Counted from the first letter of the stretch, positions 35,423-64,000 are shown. The stretch is 64,000 nt of DNA from Styela clava (GCF_964204865.1 NC_135252.1:18187383-18251382); one strand, 5' to 3'. Notes: generated by a model not told the origin, from the sequence alone. A program made the numbers and translations.

Positions 35423-36796
35423 TCACGGCATGTATCTATCAGGAGTACGAATGATTCTAGTTCGTGTTCTGCGTTGTCTGAAATTCGGAGTCACCGGTCT
35501 CTCGTTCGATTCCGCTTCATCTGAACGAGGAGTTTCAGAATTGTTCGCTTCATTTGACGTTAGTTGTGGCTCTGCATGCGAAGCTGGTCCCTGTTTTATT
35601 TCCTTCTTGTCAACGTATGTTGGTCTTAAAAACCATCTATTCCTCCTGTAGTCTCTTCCATCGATATTCACGCGATATGACCTTGGAGACAATTGCTCAG
35701 TGCAAGCACCAAATCTCCATCTCCCTTTGTTTTCAATAGCTTTCATGAGCACTTTTTGGCCTTTGTGAAGCTTCGAAAGTTGTTGTGCCACGATCGTAAT
35801 ATTTCTTAGATCTTGCACGTTTCTGCTCAATTTTTGATTTGACATTTCTCTCAACTTTCGGCGCGAGCAGTTTCTTCGATATTGGAATAAAACATCTTGT
35901 GCGACGGGACATTAGTCTTTGACTAGGAGAACTGTCCATACCATCTGTTGGCATATTTCTCCATTCGAGTATAGCTTTATATACATCTGAGCAGTCTCTT
36001 CGTGCCTTTTTAATCAGATTCTTTGCTATCTTGACGGCTGATTCAGCTTTACCGTTCGACTTGCTATGCAGCGGAGATGACCTTCGATGCAGAAATTCCC
36101 AACTTTTGGCAAATTCTCGAAATTCAGCATTTGCAAATTGTGGACCATTGTCGGAGATCACTGTATCTGGTTTGCCATGTCTGCTTAAATTCTTCTTGCA
36201 GCATCTGATCACCCCGATCTCGCAGTTGCGTTATTCAGTTCGAGTTCCCAAAAATCTGAATAGTAATCGACAGTAATTAAATATTGCTTGTTAAACACAA
36301 AAAATAAATCCATTCCTATTTTACCCCATGGCTGGTTAGGAATTTCACTGCTTATTAACGGTTCTCGTTGATTGTCACGTGCATGTTCCATACATACACT
36401 ACACTGACCAATATAGTCTTTGATTTCTTGGCTCATTCGAGGCCAAAATACTATATCTCGGGCCTTTCTCAAGCATGATTCAATACCCATGTGACATTCA
36501 TGAATGCGTTTAAGCGTTTCGGGCCTCGGTGTCTTAGGAATTACTATTCTATGGCTTTTGTACAAAACATTGTTTTGGTAGCCAAGTTCATCTCTATAGT
36601 TCCAGAATTCTTTCAGGCAATCATCGACTTCACCTTTTGTTTCTGGCCAGCCAACTCTAATTACTTTTTTAAGCATTCGCCATATGCATAATCGGCAAAA
36701 TTTATCTTGTTTAATTATCTCTAAAGTTCTTTTCTTCGCCAATTTGAAAATTTTCAAAACTGTCCTTTGCGGGTTGGGGTACAGGTACATTATCAT
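35423..36796 (-). pseudogene. Integrase remnant of the gypsy-type element
   Basis: Three overlapping or adjoining frames (36796-36209, 36212-35733, 35854-35423) together hold the zinc-binding HHCC segment (HECHMG and CSVC), GMDLF for the first catalytic Asp, VISDNGPQF for the second, and GKAESAVK for the Glu. Breaks lie near 36210 and 35735-35850. The gene is dead as read. Confidence 0.82.
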
Positions 36797-37268
36797 TTGT
36801 GCACAACCTAGAGAGTGTATCTGCTATATGCATTTCTCCTTCAGGCTTGTACTGGACTTTTAAATTGTACTTTTGCAGTCTAAGCAACATTCGCTGTAAT
36901 CGTTTGGGTGCTGCTAACATAGATTTTTGAAAAATAGCATCTAACGGATTGTGATCACTTTCTACAGTCACTTTTCGACCAAAAATATAATGATCAAATC
37001 GTTCGCATCCAAACACGATCGCCAAACATTCTTTTTCAATTTGTGCGTAACGACGCTCTGTTGTCGTTAACGAACGCGAGGCAAAAGTAACAGGCTTACC
37101 TTCTTGTAACAGAGTTGCCCCTAATGCGACTTTGCTCGCATCACATTGTAAGGTTACCTCTTTTGAAATATCATAATATTGTAGAATTGGTGCAGTTGTT
37201 GCTAACGTCTTGATATTTTCAAACGCATCACCAAGCCCTCTCATCCACTTGACATCTTTGTACGTCAA
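36711..37268 (-). pseudogene. RNase H remnant of the gypsy-type element
   Basis: One open frame with TLQCDASKVALGA, FASRSLTTTERRYAQIEKE and ESDHNPLD, the usual RNase H core of gypsy polyproteins. The frame is interrupted on both sides relative to RT and integrase. Confidence 0.85.
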
Positions 37269-39009
37269 TCTACGAAGAGGCTCACAAATTCTGATAGGTG
37301 TGGAAGAAATTTAGCAAGATAATTAACAAATCCTACAACACATTGTACCTGTTGTACATTTATTGGTTTGGGCATTTCAATAACACCTTGAATCTTCCGT
37401 GGATGTGGTAGAAGACCTTTATCAGTCAATAAATGACCTGGATATGGAACGGATTCCAGTTTGAACTTGATTTTACTTTTGTTCAATTTCAAATTTCTGC
37501 TCCTTGCCCTTTCAAAGAGTTTTATTACCTTCTGATCATGATCTCTTACCGCTTCTTCATATGTGTTTCCACTTCCAGCAACAAGTATATCATCGGCAAT
37601 ACAGCGTATATCTTCGAGACCTTCTAGAACTTCATTCAGTCGCCTCTGAAATGCTTCCGGAGCTGTCGAAATTCCAAACGCAAGCGTTTCCATCTGTATC
37701 TAGAAAATGGAGTTATAAAAGTAGTTAAATAGCTACTTTGTTCGTCAAGCTTGATTTGCCAGAATCCATCTTTTGCATCTAAAACGGAAAAAACTTTTGC
37801 GTTAGCTAACTCTGGTAAAACAACTTCAATATTTGGAATAGGATAATGAGAACGTCTTAAAGCATTATTTAGGTCTTTTGGGTCCAAGCATATCCGCAAT
37901 TTACCAGGTTTTTTAACTGCTACCATATTGCTAATCCAGTCGGTAGGTGTGGTAACTTTAGCAATTACCCCTCTATTCTCTAATTCCTCTAGTTTATTTA
38001 TAAGATCATTGCGCATTGCAAAGGCAATTCTCCGAGGTTGATGCTTTATTGGTAGAGCTTTGGTATCTATTTCTAGATGATATTCTCCCGGAAAACAACC
38101 TAGACCTTCAAAAACATCAGCGTACTTTTCTGAAATATCATCAACAGTTAAAGAATTTTCATGTTGAACTACAATAGATTGTACAGTACCTTGACTTTGA
38201 GGTACATTGACCTGCAAAAGTTCCAACTCTTCACAAGTCTGAGCTGAAAGCAACGGATGTGGGCCCCTTTCCACAACAAGGAAAGACAAATTGTAATTTA
38301 TACCGTTGTGTTGGCATAGAAAGTTACATTGACCAATCGGCTTCAGCAAGCTACCATCATAAAACTTCAGTGTTACACTACTTTCTTGTAAAGCTGGATT
38401 TTTTGTACCTAGCACTTTACAACAATCATTGAAGCTTATCACATTACTGGTTGAGCCGCTATCGAGCATGCATTTAAACAAAACTGGTTTTCGACCACCT
38501 TTCGCATGTAACTTCAAATTAACGAACCAGCGGACACCTCTAGACTGAATACTTCCAACAGTCTCAAAATTATAAGCTGAGTCGCTTGATTTATTGACAT
38601 AATTATTAGCAGAGTATCGTTTTAGATTAGTTTGTTTACAAACAACAGCAAAGTGATTTTTCTTATGGCAAGCGTTACACAACACACCATATGCAGGGCA
38701 GAATCGAGTCCCCTTTTTGTGACTTCTGCCACAGTATTTGCATGTTATATTAGCTGTATTGTTACCAGTCATTGATCTTCTTCTTTGTTTGTATCCATGC
38801 TTCGCTTTCTTCTCTTTATAAAATGTTTCAATTTCTTCATAGTCTACAGTCTTTTCGATTTTCTTCATTTGCTCATCGGCCATTTCACTACTGCGACACA
38901 TATCTATTGCAAAATTCAAAGTTAGTTCACTTTTTCTAAGCATTGCAGCTTTCACATTTTTATCTTTGCTACCCAACATAATTCTGTCTCTTATTAGTTC
39001 GTCAGTCAT
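37265..39009 (-). pseudogene. Gag zinc knuckle, protease and RT remnant
   Basis: The frame 39009-37636 carries a CX2CX4HX4C zinc knuckle (CNACHKKNHFAVVC), a protease active site (MLDSGSTSNVIS) and the start of RT (SVLDAKDGFWQIKL). The frame 37693-37265 continues RT with GISTAPEAFQRR and the catalytic CIADDILV, in which the usual Tyr before xDD is Ile. A frameshift lies near 37640-37690. Confidence 0.85.
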
Positions 39010-39167
39010 TGGTCCAAATTTACACGTTGACGCTAATTCTCTAAGTTTAGTGACATAATCATCAATTGATTCATCTAGTCTCTGGTCGCATGTATAAAAA
39101 ACATGTCTTTCATATACAACATTTCTAGTAGGTTAGAAGTGTTTATCTAAAGCGCCTAATATAGATT

Positions 39168-39377
39168 TCACACTTTTTCTATCTTCTTCAGGTATATTTT
39201 GTAGCAATCTTTACCCATTACCCCAAGTAATGTGGCGACACGAATTCTACCAGACTTTTCTTCTAATCCAGTTGCTATTTCATAATTCTCCCATTGCGAT
39301 CGGAAGAAAGACCAATTGGCTGCTGCATTTTTGTCTATTTCCCCAGCCAAGGGTGCGGGGATACTATTTGAGGCCAT
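39168..39377 (-). pseudogene. Gag N-terminal fragment of the gypsy-type element
   Basis: A 69-codon frame starting MASNSIPAPLAGEIDKNAA, with WSFFRSQWENYEIATG typical of gag-like proteins of this group. It stops at 39168, and the rest of gag is in another frame before 39009, so it is truncated. Confidence 0.65.
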
Positions 39378-39501
39378 TGAACAGGAAATATGAACGTACC
39401 TTGTCGAAGTAAGACTTACTAGTACACTTCATTCCATATGTGTCACAGCTTCTTCATCGAGTCTAGCGTTTATTGTTGATCCGTCATCGCTTCTGACACC
39501 A

Positions 39502-39688
39502 TGTTTCGTTCTCTATCTAACGTTACTGGTTCTCAACACATGACTCGACGTTATCAACTTATATTAACAGTAAACATAGAAAGCACCGCACAGTAGAACA
39601 GTCAAAAAATACTACCACGTTTTACAAGGATAACCAAGGACATGAAACATGGGTGGCGCTATAGGGTATATTACGTCATATCGTAACA
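39502..39688 (-). repeat. 5' LTR of the gypsy-type element
   Basis: Partner of 35199-35386. The inner end GAACGAAACA (on the - strand) is followed by the PBS-like TGGTGTCAGAAG. Confidence 0.85.
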
Positions 39689-40290
39689 ATAGGCGTTTCC
39701 ATGGGGCGCTGAAAGGGGGCATGTCAGAATTCAATAATTCAGTAATACATAATCATATGTAATAAAAATTATCACATTGAGAATGAATTGTTGTAGTTTT
39801 CTGAGAACTATGTTTAATTAACTGCGTAAGTGTTACGCTTGCTGGAAGTGAGATGGCAGTTTGGTTAGTAATGTTAACAACGATACCACAGTCGTTTGGG
39901 TTGTACTGTAGTTTGTATATTTACAGATTCCCTTTTACTTATTTTTGACAAGCTTATGCGAAAGATAGTGGATAAATGACGTTCAGCGTAAAGCAATCTA
40001 CCATATTAAAACAAAAATAAATTATGGTTCAACTTTAGTCAACGTATTGAACAATAAATATTTTTTTAAATAAAGATCCTCTATTTGGTCGAACAAATTT
40101 CTAACAGCATATCATTCTAATGTTGATTACTCATATTTCCTATTAATAGTTGGGTAATGTCGATATTCATATTTCATTTATCTAACATATTGAAACGCTG
40201 GAATAGGACTTTTGATATCGAAGGCTTGTTATTGAAGTAATCTACGTAGACTCATCAAGTAGTTTGTATACACAACCAGGAATCTTTCAA

Positions 40291-40375
40291 TGTCGTCAAA
40301 TCCGTGGTGCGTGGGGTGTGATACGAATACATACATTGTGCGATGTTTGGAGCTGAGTATTATAAGTAGTGGCAG
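40291..40375 (+). promoter_or_regulatory. Conserved upstream block of gene C
   Basis: Shares GTCGTCAAATCCGTGGTGCG and GAGTATTATAAGTAGTGG with gene B and most of it with gene A. A TATA-like TATTATAAG is at about 40358-40366, about 165 bases before the ATG. Candidate core promoter by conservation only. Confidence 0.4.
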
Positions 40376-40531
40376 CATGTTATTATAGTCTAGTCGAGTT
40401 ATGATAATGCTGATATAAGGTTCTTGCATAAATAGCAAAATAAATTATATAGATTAATTTCTGTTTGAGAGATGTAATAAAAATATATATTTATTCTATT
40501 GTCTTAATGATGGTTATTTGACGAAACCAAA

Positions 40532-55948
<15,417 letters not shown>

Positions 55949-58931
55949 CTGAACAATGTATATACGTATATGCTTTATAATTCTTCTACTCTTCAATCTA
56001 TTCTACTATATATTCCATTATGAGACTTGTGGGTCAAAGCCTGAAATAGCCAATAATCTGATTAAAATTTAACCCTAAATCATTTTATTTAATATTAAAG
56101 TTTGCAGTCCGCCTAGTATTACTGATTTCTGCGTGGTGCGCCACTTATGGCTGCATTTAAAATACCCAATCAAACCCGATTTGCAATTCGGAGTCTATAC
56201 TGTTGTCTTACGTGAAACGAGTGTGAATTATACCGCTGATTTTGACGATCGAATTTGGATCTGGTGATATTTATTCAAATTTACAAAACGCCATTCCGTA
56301 AATATTCCCTTATGGGCTAACATTCAGGTTGCGTTAGTAGAAACGTAGATCCATTTTGTCGTGAAGCATTATTACTTATCGATTTTAATCGGTAAGTATG
56401 TTGATAGGTATTTGTCTGTTTGTCTGTCTGATGAACGCGATATTTCACGAAATCGAATTTGAATCTGCTCCAAATTTTGCATGTGCAATCATCATGGTTC
56501 GGATCAGAAGCCTATTGATTTTCGATGATTTATGTCGCATAATTAGCGAGGTATTAATTAATTAGTGATAGGACACACGGTGTCACTATGGAGTAAGGCG
56601 CTGTTTTGGGGGATCCCCTAACCATCGATTGATAAGTCTTCGGTCTCCGACCGATATTCTCGTTTTCTGATTGGGACTTTCATTCTCAATACTAAAAGTT
56701 CTCTTTTTTGTCTGTTTCATATATCCAATCACTACGTTTTTCCCTCAATATATAGCTTTTACCATAAAGGAGATGATTATTGATATTGAATTTGGTTCGA
56801 TTTAGCAGGCTTTGGGTATTTTCTGAAACTAATTTGCCGAAACTCAATGAAAAACGCCACTGTTCAAACTTAATGAAACAACGGTTTGAGATATCACTGG
56901 TAAAAGTAGATCCAATACATATAAGTATATCCAACCACCATGTTTTTCCTCAATATATAGCTTTCACTACATATATATATATGTGTGTGTGTGTGTATAT
57001 TGAAAATCATTCGCCAATCGTCATTACAGTCAATAATGTCAAATGTGTTTGTATGTTTGTTTATTTAAGCATTGATTATTGAAAAATAAAGATACCATCA
57101 AGATCTTCAAATTGGTTCGATTGAATACCAAACTTTTGAGTATTTTTGAAACCTATTTGCCGATCCTATTGAAATAACGTCACTGTAAAAAATTAATCAA
57201 GCAACGGTTTAATTTAAACGGTTTGAGATACCATTGGTAAAAAGACATTCACTTTGAGTTCTTCTTGAGTTAATTAATGAATTATAATCACTGATTTCTG
57301 CAATAGGTTTACTGAGTTTTTACTGATGAGTTCGGCAATGTGTTATACATATACAACCTATTTACTCCATTTGCATATATCTGTAGCGAATTCATATTGA
57401 TGGTTACTGTGGATGTCAATAATTTTAGCCACTTAGTGCTGATAGCAAAACGACGTCGTAACATGATTCTTTTCTCATGTGATTTGCGGTGACAGACTTT
57501 TTATGCAATCATTTTATGACATGCAATATGGGTTTCGCATTGTTTTTCGTATTTATAATTTGGTATTTATCACGTGTATTTGTATTAAGATTTAAGAGTT
57601 GATCTATTCAATTATCTGCTACTTGTAATATTTCAATTCGTTGTTCATCTCTACAATATATGTGCATTTAAAACAGCAACATTGCGTGTTTGATGACCTC
57701 TGATGGTTGGGGTATTCCGCTAAGTTTACTATTAGAACCGAAAAGTCGATTCGAAATGCCCAGCCCTATTTATTGCCTTATTGGTAATGACTCATTAAAG
57801 GCTCTTCAAATATTGGCCTACTAGATTTTTCCGCGGAATTTTAGGTTATACTTGTTACTTTAGCATAATTACAACGAATAGTAGGGTATTTCTTGACTTT
57901 TTCTATCTAATTGTAAACTATATGTGGAGGTTTTCCGCTTTTCTGATTCTATAATCAGTTCTTTTGCTAAATTATCGATCTATAACTCATTAAAATCACC
58001 CAGCAATGCAATATATTATAGAAGATATGCAGTTGGTGGTTACTTCAAGACTGTTCTAATATGAATTCCCTAGAAATGAAATAAGAAACAAACAAACGTC
58101 ATATAAGTTGAACTAACCGGTCTTCTTCATTGATCTTCTCCATGGAACCTGGAAAGCTATGTTGAAGTCCACGCAAATCCATGCTCCACGTCCGAAAACT
58201 GCAATACAAGACGCAGTTTGTCAAATTTTATTCATATATTAACATTTTATTAATTAAGCGAGTACAAGTTTTCCATATCCGTCCGTGTAGATCAAGGGTG
58301 GGCAACCTTTTTCAGCTCGCGTGCCAAAATTGGTTAAATTTAACAACAAAATTCTTCCGCTTGCCGACCAAAATTAATAACAATTCTTTGCTACTTCCAA
58401 AGCAAAAGTATACAATAATAAACCTTTAAACAAACACAGACAGATTCACTATTCAGCGAAATTCAGTCTGGCAAATAGATTAATTTTTCTTATTTATATA
58501 TATATTAGTGAGACTTCTGATGTTGCATTACCGCTAAGAGAGATTTTACATTGGGTTTATATTTTGTAATTTTTAAAAAAATACACGAATTACTGGTTAC
58601 ATCTTCCAGGCTACTCCTATTACGAGACTTAATAAAGTTCATGACTGAGATTCACAAGCATATTTAGATGAATACATGGAGAGTAATGCAGTTGTAAAGT
58701 TTTTGGAACCGAAAAGATCTCGGGAATGGCTTACCAATCACGCGTCAGCATAGAGCCAAATGGATGCTGAATAAATGCATTATTAGAAATGACTTAGCAA
58801 AGGCTCTTCAAATATTGGCCTACCTGATCTTTCCGCGGAACTATAGGCTATACTTGTTACTTTAGCATAATAACGAATAGTAGGCTATTTCTTGACTTTT
58901 CCTATATAATTGTAAACTATATGTGGGGACT

Positions 58932-61126
58932 TAGGCTTGCACGTAATTGACAAAAATCAATTCCGTAATTACGGCAAAATCAATTACGTAATGACCCCGT
59001 AATTGCGATATTTTTCCACGCATTTAAACCTATCATAACAACCAATTGAATCTACTTCTTTTCCGAATGGGACATTGAAGTTGGGTTTTCATATTCTTGG
59101 CAGTACTACACGCCGGCGACAGATGTTAAAGACAAATATCAAGGAGTGAATTCAAATAAATTTTATTCTGATTTTTATCTTTTGTGTTAGCTTTGGTTTT
59201 CCTTTATCACCTTCGCAAATTAACCGTCCCATTTTTATGCGATCAATTTTATTTTATCATTACCGACACTGGTATACGGATATTTATGGAAACGATAGTT
59301 TTTTAAAACCACCTTAATACTGAATAAAAATTACGGGTTTCTAATTTATTAACCAACGACGAGCGTATTCACTCGTTTGATTATACTTGCGATTTCCTCG
59401 CGACGAAGACTTGTTTTTGCAGCGTCTTCTGCATTATCCGACATTACTGCCTTGTTAAGCATTTTATAATAATAATTATTGATGTCGACTTATTGACGAT
59501 ATTCCGATTACCATGCTTCATTTTACATTTGATCATCTCGCGGACTGAATGTTTATAACATTATTTGCGATAAATTTAGATCAAATGTTATTTATTTGAG
59601 TATAATTTAAATATCGAACTTATATGATATGCCTTCTCCGAAAATACAAAAGTTATATCGCAAAACAATGCATTTTGTGACATTTATTTTACACTCACGA
59701 CATTTATTTGCTAACTCAAGTCGGCGATCCTATCGGCCAAGATTGACACAAGTTTGGTCGAGTGCCGGTGGTATTCAAGTCGGCGATAAATCAAAATAAG
59801 TTGGCGCATTTGGTAAGACAGTTAATCATATATGGCCGAAATATTGAGAGGAATTGTGAAAAACATCATGCGGACTGATATATAACATCATCCGGACTGA
59901 TATATAACGATAAAACCGTTAACAGAACATCAAGATTTTGTAATAGAAAATGGATCTCGCACAGAATAAACACACTGGCTCATATTTGATTATATATGAT
60001 AGCAGTTAAATTTTTTGCGGTCCGCGAGGAATCCGTCGTTTTGCTGTTTCTCTGCCGTCTCAATCGCTTTACCGATGCCGAGAAGACGAAGTTGCGTTGG
60101 TTCATTACGCAATCTCTCTTTTGTCGTCATATTGCTATTTGATAAGCGCGACATTAATTATCACGGCGAGGTATTGGCGCGAGTGATCAATCGCTCTTTT
60201 CGCTTATTTGATTCCAATTCGTCGCGAAAGCTCTTCGTTAAATTTCACAAGATCGTCGTGTTGAAAGGTTATGGACATTTTCCTGTTTATACCCCAAGTC
60301 TGAAATAAAACAGCCAAAAACAGTATGATATTCCATGTTCATATATCAAGTGTTGATATTAACAATAAAGAATGGTTAAGCATTGCTAATCCACACTTGG
60401 TGGGGAATTCCCACTATTTAAACGCGTGACTATAAAATAGAATAAAATAGAAACGGAACATATATACCATAAGTAACGGAAAACTGGAACAAGTAAATAA
60501 TAAATAAAAGTAAAATAGATACAAATGTTTGATAGACCATGTTTGAAAGATTGATCTCCTGCGTTCATAAGTCATTTCACCCGAAGAAGTTGAAACCGGG
60601 CGTGTTAGCGTCCATCGGTCTTAACACAATTCTTCCCCCTATCTACGGTTATTATGTACATTGGCCATGGCCAAGCTAGATAAGATGCGAGAAAAGTTGA
60701 AACCAGGTGTGTTGGCGTCAATCGGTCTCAACGCAATTCTATCCCTTATCTACGGTTAAGTTACGGGAGAAGTTAAAACCAGGTGTGTTGGCGTCAAACG
60801 GCCCTACTCAGTTCTTCCCCCTTAACTACGTTAATAATTTACATTGGCCATGCCAGAGAAGTTGATAATAGGTTAGTGAATGGCAACGCGTCATGCCCTC
60901 CTTCACATACGTAGCAAGAAAGGTAAAAGAGAGAAAAACGGCTGCGAATACCGGAACTCTAACTTCTACTTGTTGAGCTTTCATTTTTCGCAATCGACGA
61001 AATTGACTGCTTTGAAGAAAGCTCGTTTCAATGCAATAATTACGACTTTACGTAATTCGTAACTTCCCTTCCGTAACTCAAAATAATTACGTAATTACGT
61101 AAATCCGTAAATTACGTGCAAGCCTA
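58932..61126. mobile_element. 2.2-kb inverted-end element downstream of gene C
   Basis: The ends are TAGGCTTGCACGTAATT and AATTACGTGCAAGCCTA. GTGGGG flanks both sides, and the same spot after gene B (about 33025) has no insertion. Sub-terminal regions repeat AATTACGTAATTACG-like words. No complete transposase frame is seen; it may be a non-autonomous hAT-type element. Confidence 0.72.
60583..60860. repeat. Imperfect tandem repeats inside the 2.2-kb element
   Basis: About three copies of a unit beginning GAAGTTGAAACCGGGCGTGT start near 60585, 60693 and 60767. In one frame two of the units read KLKPGVLASIGLN, with stops soon after. Possibly a duplicated piece of an old coding region; no gene is claimed. 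Confidence 0.5.
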
Positions 61127-62861
61127 TAGTGGGGTGTTTCCGCTTTTCTGAATCTATAATCATTTCTTTTGTTACATTATCGATCTATAACTTATTAGAG
61201 TTAGTCAGCAATGCAATATATTATAGGAGATACGCAGTTGGTGGTAACTCCAAGACTCAGTGAAAGTTATACCTTATATGAATTCCCTAACAATGAAATA
61301 AGAAACAATCAAACGTGATATTAGTTGAGCCTACCGGTCTAAAATTTGGGATACTGGTTACTAAGACATCTAACCAAGTTCGTGGTGAAACTCATATGCA
61401 ATGTTACTGATATCCAGCATGGCAAGGTCTTCAGTGGTAAATTCAGCCAACAATATTTTTTGGCATTTCATTCATATTCGTTGCGAGTCATCTTTTTCTT
61501 ACATTCCACTCGTCAAATATTTACGGTGCCTGAGTATATCGGATCAGCCCGAAGTTGGTTTAAACAACAATGTAACTTGATGTAACTGGTACTTTAACAG
61601 CTTAACTTACAGTGAAATTAGTTCTCTGAAAACCTGCTGCCCGTACTGGTACGTTTATTACATAAAACGCCATTGCTTGGTCGCCTGGCTGTTTGTTCTT
61701 CTAATCTAATACTTTTACATTACTTTTCTAAGTTACATTACAATACTGATTTACCCTTTATCAATTACGCCAGTAAAAGCTAGAATTTAATATAGAACCG
61801 TTTACCGTTTCCAAACTGCGGTCGATATATATTCAAGCGGTTTTGAAAAATGTTCATGTTATAAACTAAGTCAATTTTATTTGAATAGTAGCCTAAGTGT
61901 TGAAAATTCTGAAAATACAGTATATATACATATATATAGAATTAAATTCATTAAAAAAATCTGTGGTAATCCAAGCTTATCGCTTACAACATCAGGATCG
62001 TGATGGCATCAACAACAATATTGGAAATATTTAAATTCTATTATTTTACCTTCAGTCGAAAAGCTAATCAAATAAAAGTTTAGTGCAAACCATTATTACT
62101 CATTATAAGAGTCATTATACATAGTGTTTAATTTACAAAATATCGTCAGAGTAATTTTTAGGGTGTGCCTGAGTTCGCGGACTATTTATTTATTTGTCTA
62201 CTCTACAGAAACAAAATTAGTTTATTATTGGAATATGAGAAATGACTATTCACAAGGGCAAAATATATGTATTTTATCGACCCAAAATATTTAATTTTCA
62301 AAAATATATCGGTTTCATTGAGTGGTCACCTCTGCATGCTATTTGTGGGCAAAGAATCGTATGAAACGATTAATTTTTTACAATAACAGAATTATTGAAC
62401 AGGTTTTCGTAGTTTGTTGCAGGCGGTATGGGAGAATATGTGGAAAATCTGTATTTGGGATACACGAACTTTGTGGTCTTTACAAAAGTAAACCATCTAT
62501 GTCTGCTGTATTTGTAGCCGCTTTGAACATTCACTACCATATATTTTTACAAAGGCATCACACCTTTACGTTGCACTGGTCTTTGCGCGATACATGGCAT
62601 TTTCAGTTATCATGGTTTCATATCAACATGCAAAATCTCTTGCTTGACTTTAATTGTTCGTCAATTCACTACCAATAGCCACAAAAATGTTCAAGAGACC
62701 ATATCAGTTCCATTATTATCACCAGCATATTCCTCACGTTGCGAGCGATCAGCTGCTACGGATCTTTGTGACATAACAGATAGATTATAACCTATAGTAG
62801 GTTTTCATGAATGGCGAACGGATCTGAATGTATCGTTATGCGAATGTTACATGTTGTAGAG

Positions 62862-63163
62862 TAGGGCTACTCAACTATTTTTATCAAAGGTCCGTGCACA
62901 AACTTTTAAAATCACCAGGGTCAGAATACATATAAGTTAATGTTCACCACCATGTCTAAAAATCAGTGAAAAATGTATAAAGAAGCTACTAGACTACAGT
63001 TTTTATGCCGGCAATGACATCTTTTTGATCAGTGAGTGAGTCGATGCTCTGAGCCACTGCGGTTTAACGAAAAATGCTTTACATCACAAGAAGTAGCCGC
63101 GGTCCAAGTTTAGCACTCGAAAGATTCGGATTCGGAACGCGGTCCGCCAGTTGAGTAGCCCTG
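62862..63163. mobile_element. hAT-like MITE, second copy
   Basis: Duplicate of 33962-34284 with the same flanking TTGTAGAG and ends TAGGGCTACTCAAC and GTTGAGTAGCCCTG. It came with the block duplication rather than by a new insertion. Confidence 0.78.
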
Positions 63164-64000
63164 TTGTAGAGCGTAGACGAAAGGCTTGAATGTACGATTC
63201 ATCTACTTTACAATTGTGATAAGACATTCCTTATGCTCCTAATCGAAAGAGCAGGATGGCGATGGTTTATAAACTGGACACAGTGTAACGCGAGAAATCG
63301 TAGTTTGCACTGAACCAGCGGTCCCAACTATTTTCACTCATGGGCCAATTTCATACAAATATCAGGCTTCCAATGTACCCAACTACGAACATGGAATGAT
63401 ATAGTATAATTCAATATACGGGGATTACCAGAAACACTTAAAAACCCCGGTTCCAAACAGACCACCCAACCTTTGCCGGGACTTTACTATTGCAGTAATT
63501 GATATCAGTGGGTCAGATTATCCCACAGTTACTCACAATTTAATCAATCTATGACTAACACTCCAAACAAAGGCTAAATAAAACATGAAAATCATCCACT
63601 TACGAATCAAAAAGTCCGAAACTCATTGACAGACGTCAGCTCCCCAACAACCGCAGAACAAATAGAGCGATGCGTGGCAAATTGATAGTTGCCAGATTGA
63701 GGATCGGCATAAACAACCAAGTTTGGTCATTTGAAGTATGTTTGGGGCTACTATATTATAAAGAATGGAAACTATACATTCAAATCATCTCTAGTTTTGG
63801 ACAATAAATCGGTCCATCGAATCCAATCCAAAGCTTCTGCGTTTATAGAATCGCACGATATTGCAAGGCTGGCATTAATGTATATATATATATATATATA
63901 TGTATAGCATCAACAAAATGATAAAAATGTGAAAGAGCATATGTTTCATTTCCAATTGTCTATCTTCGAATGTATGTTTCTTTGCTAATGGCATACCGGT

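Larger units (their letters stand above)
35199..39688 (-). mobile_element. Decayed Ty3/gypsy-type LTR retrotransposon
   Basis: Two direct repeats of about 187 bases bound a - strand element. Read on its own strand, each LTR starts TGTTACGATATG and ends in ACA (GAACGAAACA in the 5' LTR). A PBS-like TGGTGTCAGAAG follows the 5' LTR, and a purine tract AAAAGGGGGA precedes the 3' LTR. The order is gag zinc knuckle, protease, RT, RNase H, integrase, the Ty3/gypsy order. The coding region is broken into at least seven frames, so it cannot make a full polyprotein. The LTRs differ at roughly 7-10 places by eye. No clean target duplication was found (ATACA against ATAGG). It sits between the duplicated blocks of B and C. 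Confidence 0.9.
55949..64000. repeat. Downstream block of gene C, copy of 30121-35060
   Basis: No gene supported. Collinear with the block after gene B from the stop codon to the window end (63990 pairs with about 35050). Extra pieces here: 58932-61126 (inverted-end element), about 61686-62048 and about 62290-62690. It carries copies of the dispersed repeat (56374-56662) and the hAT-like MITE (62862-63163). Reading frames at 61346-61585 and 62322-62678 look spurious. Confidence 0.75.

Noticed and set aside
35199..39688. Active retrovirus-like element
   Set aside because: Frames are broken at several points and no envelope gene is seen; it is a decayed gypsy-type element.
60015..60308. 97-codon frame inside the 2.2-kb element
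   Set aside because: No domain seen and no upstream context; may be antisense to an old transposase but cannot be supported.
62322..62678. 118-codon frame downstream of gene C
   Set aside because: It lies in an insertion absent after gene B, has no recognisable motif and an odd composition. Chance frame most likely.

Overview
The window reads as AT-rich animal nuclear DNA. Every gene I can support is split by short GT-AG introns, and nothing bacterial or viral is organised here. The receptor domain mix (C-type lectin, Ig, fibronectin III, tyrosine phosphatase) and many hAT-like and foldback elements suggest an invertebrate deuterostome. My best guess is an ascidian tunicate, which is inference and not proved by the sequence.

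Three paralogous receptor genes lie head to tail on the + strand. Gene A (730-12027, 17 exons, 812 codons), gene B (15293-30120, 32 exons, 1325 codons) and gene C (40532-55948, 32 exons, 1330 codons) share one ectodomain plan: signal peptide, CTLD1, CTLD2, one I-set Ig domain, two FN3 domains, a membrane-proximal FN3-like module and one TM helix. Exon phases match position by position, and each spliced frame stays open to a single terminal stop. The genes differ inside the cell. B and C carry tandem tyrosine phosphatase domains: D1 has a complete catalytic set, while D2 keeps the Cys/Arg loop but has WSN in place of WPD. A has a short tail with a consensus-spaced ITAM (YETI-x6-YEDI) and an ITIM-like SQYETV. 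The cluster therefore looks like a set of paired receptors, one kinase-coupling and two phosphatases, on a shared lectin/Ig scaffold. I do not recognise a described family with this architecture.

There are signs of birth-and-death evolution. A has an AG-to-AA change at the exon 11 acceptor and an extra exon-12-like copy with a stop. B has a duplicated exon 10 with a stop. A and C resemble each other most in CTLD2, B and C in CTLD1 exon 2 and the phosphatase half.

Layout: 1-729 upstream of A; 730-12027 gene A, with a large intron 2 holding foldback units, MITEs and a SINE-like repeat; 12028-15292 repeats and B upstream; 15293-30120 gene B; 30121-35198 non-coding DNA duplicated downstream of C; 35199-39688 a decayed Ty3/gypsy-type LTR retrotransposon on the - strand; 39689-40531 C upstream; 40532-55948 gene C; 55949-64000 the second copy of the downstream block, with a 2.2-kb inserted element. 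No tRNA, rRNA or CRISPR array was seen.
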